From: Bifidobacteriaceae bacterium
Lineage (GTDB): Bacteria; Actinomycetota; Actinomycetes; Actinomycetales; WQXJ01
Assembly: GCA_031278075.1 (NCBI GenBank)
Contig: JAITLE010000003.1
Coordinates: 1 to 6,998, forward strand
DNA: 6,998 nucleotides
Direction of reading: 5' to 3'
Shown here: piece by piece, positions 5,928 through 6,998 of the stretch
Layout: each line of letters opens with the position of its first letter
Position numbering within the stretch: the first letter of the stretch is position 1
Notes under the pieces: model-generated
Told to the model about the DNA's origin: nothing
Databases searched by the model: none
What the model saw: only the letters and a program-made list of their open reading frames with translations
Program-made: the position numbers and the translations under genes

Positions 5928-6968
5928 GTGATCGACGAGCCCTTGGTCCTCGGGATCGAGACCTCCTGTGACGAGACCGGGGTGGCGCTGACCCGGGGTT
6001 TCACCCTGCTGGGCGAGACGGTCGCTTCATCCCAGGCGGAGCACGCGCGGTTCGGCGGGATTGTTCCCGAGGTGGCGTCCCGGGCGCACTTGGAGGCGCT
6101 GCTGCCGACGGCGCGCGCCACGCTGGAGACGGCGGGTGAGCGCTTGGCGGACGTGGACGGGATCGGCGCCACGGCCGGGCCCGGGCTCGCCGGGTCGCTG
6201 GCGGTGGGGCTGGCGGCGGCCAAGGCGCTCGCGTTCGCGTTGGGCAAGCCGCTGTATGGCATCAACCACGTGATCGCGCACGCGCTGGTCGACCAGCTGG
6301 AACACGGGGCGTTCGAGGGGCCGGTGCTGGCGCTGGTCGTGAGCGGGGGGCATTCGTCGCTGTTGGTGGTGGACGGCGCGCGGGTCGAACAACTGGGGCA
6401 AACGCTTGACGACGCGGCCGGTGAGGCGTTCGACAAGGTGGGCCGGTTGCTGGGCCTGCCGTATCCGGCGGGGCCGCACATCGACCGCTTGGCGCGGGGC
6501 GGCGACCCAGCTGCGATCGCTTTCCCGCGGGCGCTGACCAGGCCGAAAGACCTCTTGACCCATCGTTTCGATTTCTCGTTCTCGGGGCTGAAGACGGCGG
6601 CGGCACGCTGGTTGGAGGCGGCTCGCGACGCCGGGCGGGAGGTTCCGCTGGGGGACTTCGCGGCATCGTTCAGCGGGGCCGTGGCGGACGTGTTGACCTG
6701 GAAGACGATCGCCGCGGCGCGGGAACTTGGGCTCGACACGGTGGTCATCGGGGGCGGGTTCTCTGCGAACTCGCAGCTCAGGGACTTGGCGCGGGAGCGC
6801 TTCGGCGCGGCGGGGCTGACCTTGCGGATCCCCGCGCCGCGCTTTTGCACCGACAACGGCGCGATGGCGGCCGCGGCGGGCGCGCACGCGATCCGGCACG
6901 GCTTGGCGCCGTCGGGGTTGGACATCGGCGCCGACTCGGCATTGGATCCGACCCGCTTGGTGGCGTAG
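5928..6968 (+). CDS. tsaD: tRNA t6A threonylcarbamoyltransferase TsaD
   Basis: Catalytic subunit that moves the threonylcarbamoyl group from threonylcarbamoyl-AMP to N6 of A37 in ANN-decoding tRNAs, acting with TsaB and TsaE. The 346-residue product is of family length and complete. Seen in order are GIETSCDET (residues 9-17), the GGIVPEVASRAH segment (43-54), the metal-binding HxxxH in NHVIAH (His114 and His118), VSGGHSSL (138-145), DDAAGEAFDK (161-170), FSFSGLKTA, and the third metal ligand in TDNGAM (Asp309). The segment usually written GGV.AN reads GGGFSAN here (275-281), a mild deviation. The GTG start is chosen because homology begins five codons later. In related genomes tsaD follows rimI directly; here it follows aspA after an 88-base gap with its own promoter candidate. 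Confidence 0.96.
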   Translation: MIDEPLVLGIETSCDETGVALTRGFTLLGETVASSQAEHARFGGIVPEVASRAHLEALLPTARATLETAGERLADVDGIGATAGPGLAGSLAVGLAAAKALAFALGKPLYGINHVIAHALVDQLEHGAFEGPVLALVVSGGHSSLLVVDGARVEQLGQTLDDAAGEAFDKVGRLLGLPYPAGPHIDRLARGGDPAAIAFPRALTRPKDLLTHRFDFSFSGLKTAAARWLEAARDAGREVPLGDFAASFSGAVADVLTWKTIAAARELGLDTVVIGGGFSANSQLRDLARERFGAAGLTLRIPAPRFCTDNGAMAAAAGAHAIRHGLAPSGLDIGADSALDPTRLVA

Positions 6969-6998
6969 CCCGTCGAGTGTCCGCCGCCACGGGCGGGC

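Noticed and set aside
5609..6925. Very long minus-strand open frame (438 codons) opposite tsaD
   Set aside because: GC-rich coding DNA leaves the antisense frame open. The product is Ser/Pro/Ala-rich without any recognisable domain, and the sense strand encodes a complete TsaD and the end of AspA.
6969..6998. Sequence after tsaD
   Set aside because: Only 30 bases remain; groES often follows in actinobacteria but nothing in these bases supports it.

Overview
The window is very GC-rich chromosomal DNA. It has strong G/C preference at third codon positions, several GTG starts and 4-bp GTGA gene overlaps. Its gene set (end of nnrD, alr, tsaE, tsaB, rimI, tsaD) matches the conserved actinobacterial block known from Mycobacterium tuberculosis (alr-tsaE-tsaB-rimI-tsaD). 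I read it as a high-GC Actinomycetota chromosome; genus cannot be judged from this sequence. No RNA gene, insertion sequence, CRISPR array, phage or defence gene is visible.

Layout. Positions 1-320 hold the C-terminal end of an ADP-dependent NAD(P)H-hydrate dehydratase (NnrD), with no stop codon in its frame before alr. Positions 321-2994 are a plus-strand unit: alr (alanine racemase), tsaE (t6A ATPase) and an RhtA-type EamA exporter, each joined to the next by a GTGA overlap. Positions 2933-4257 are a minus-strand pair, tsaB then rimI, also joined by GTGA; rimI converges on the exporter and the coding regions overlap by 62 bp. A 178-bp divergent intergenic region follows. Positions 4436-5839 are aspA (aspartate ammonia-lyase) and 5928-6968 are tsaD, both on the plus strand. 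The last 30 bases hold nothing I can identify.

How the genes work together. TsaB, TsaE and TsaD are three of the four bacterial proteins that make N6-threonylcarbamoyladenosine (t6A) at tRNA position 37; TsaC is not in the window. RimI is an N-terminal acetyltransferase that normally sits between tsaB and tsaD. Here the tsaB-rimI pair is inverted relative to the usual order. The two genes foreign to the block (the exporter and aspA) lie exactly at the two edges of the inverted pair. Both have a plausible link to the aspartate-to-threonine pathway, which feeds t6A, but that link is inference.

The three separately started genes (tsaB, aspA, tsaD) each carry a TANNNT hexamer ending 6-7 bases before the start codon, the arrangement expected for leaderless actinobacterial mRNAs. 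Other oddities are a roughly 50-residue low-complexity insert in RimI, a repeat-bearing N-terminal extension on TsaE, and palindromes in the tsaB/aspA intergenic region. These are mostly familiar housekeeping genes in an unusual arrangement; I do not see a wholly new system.
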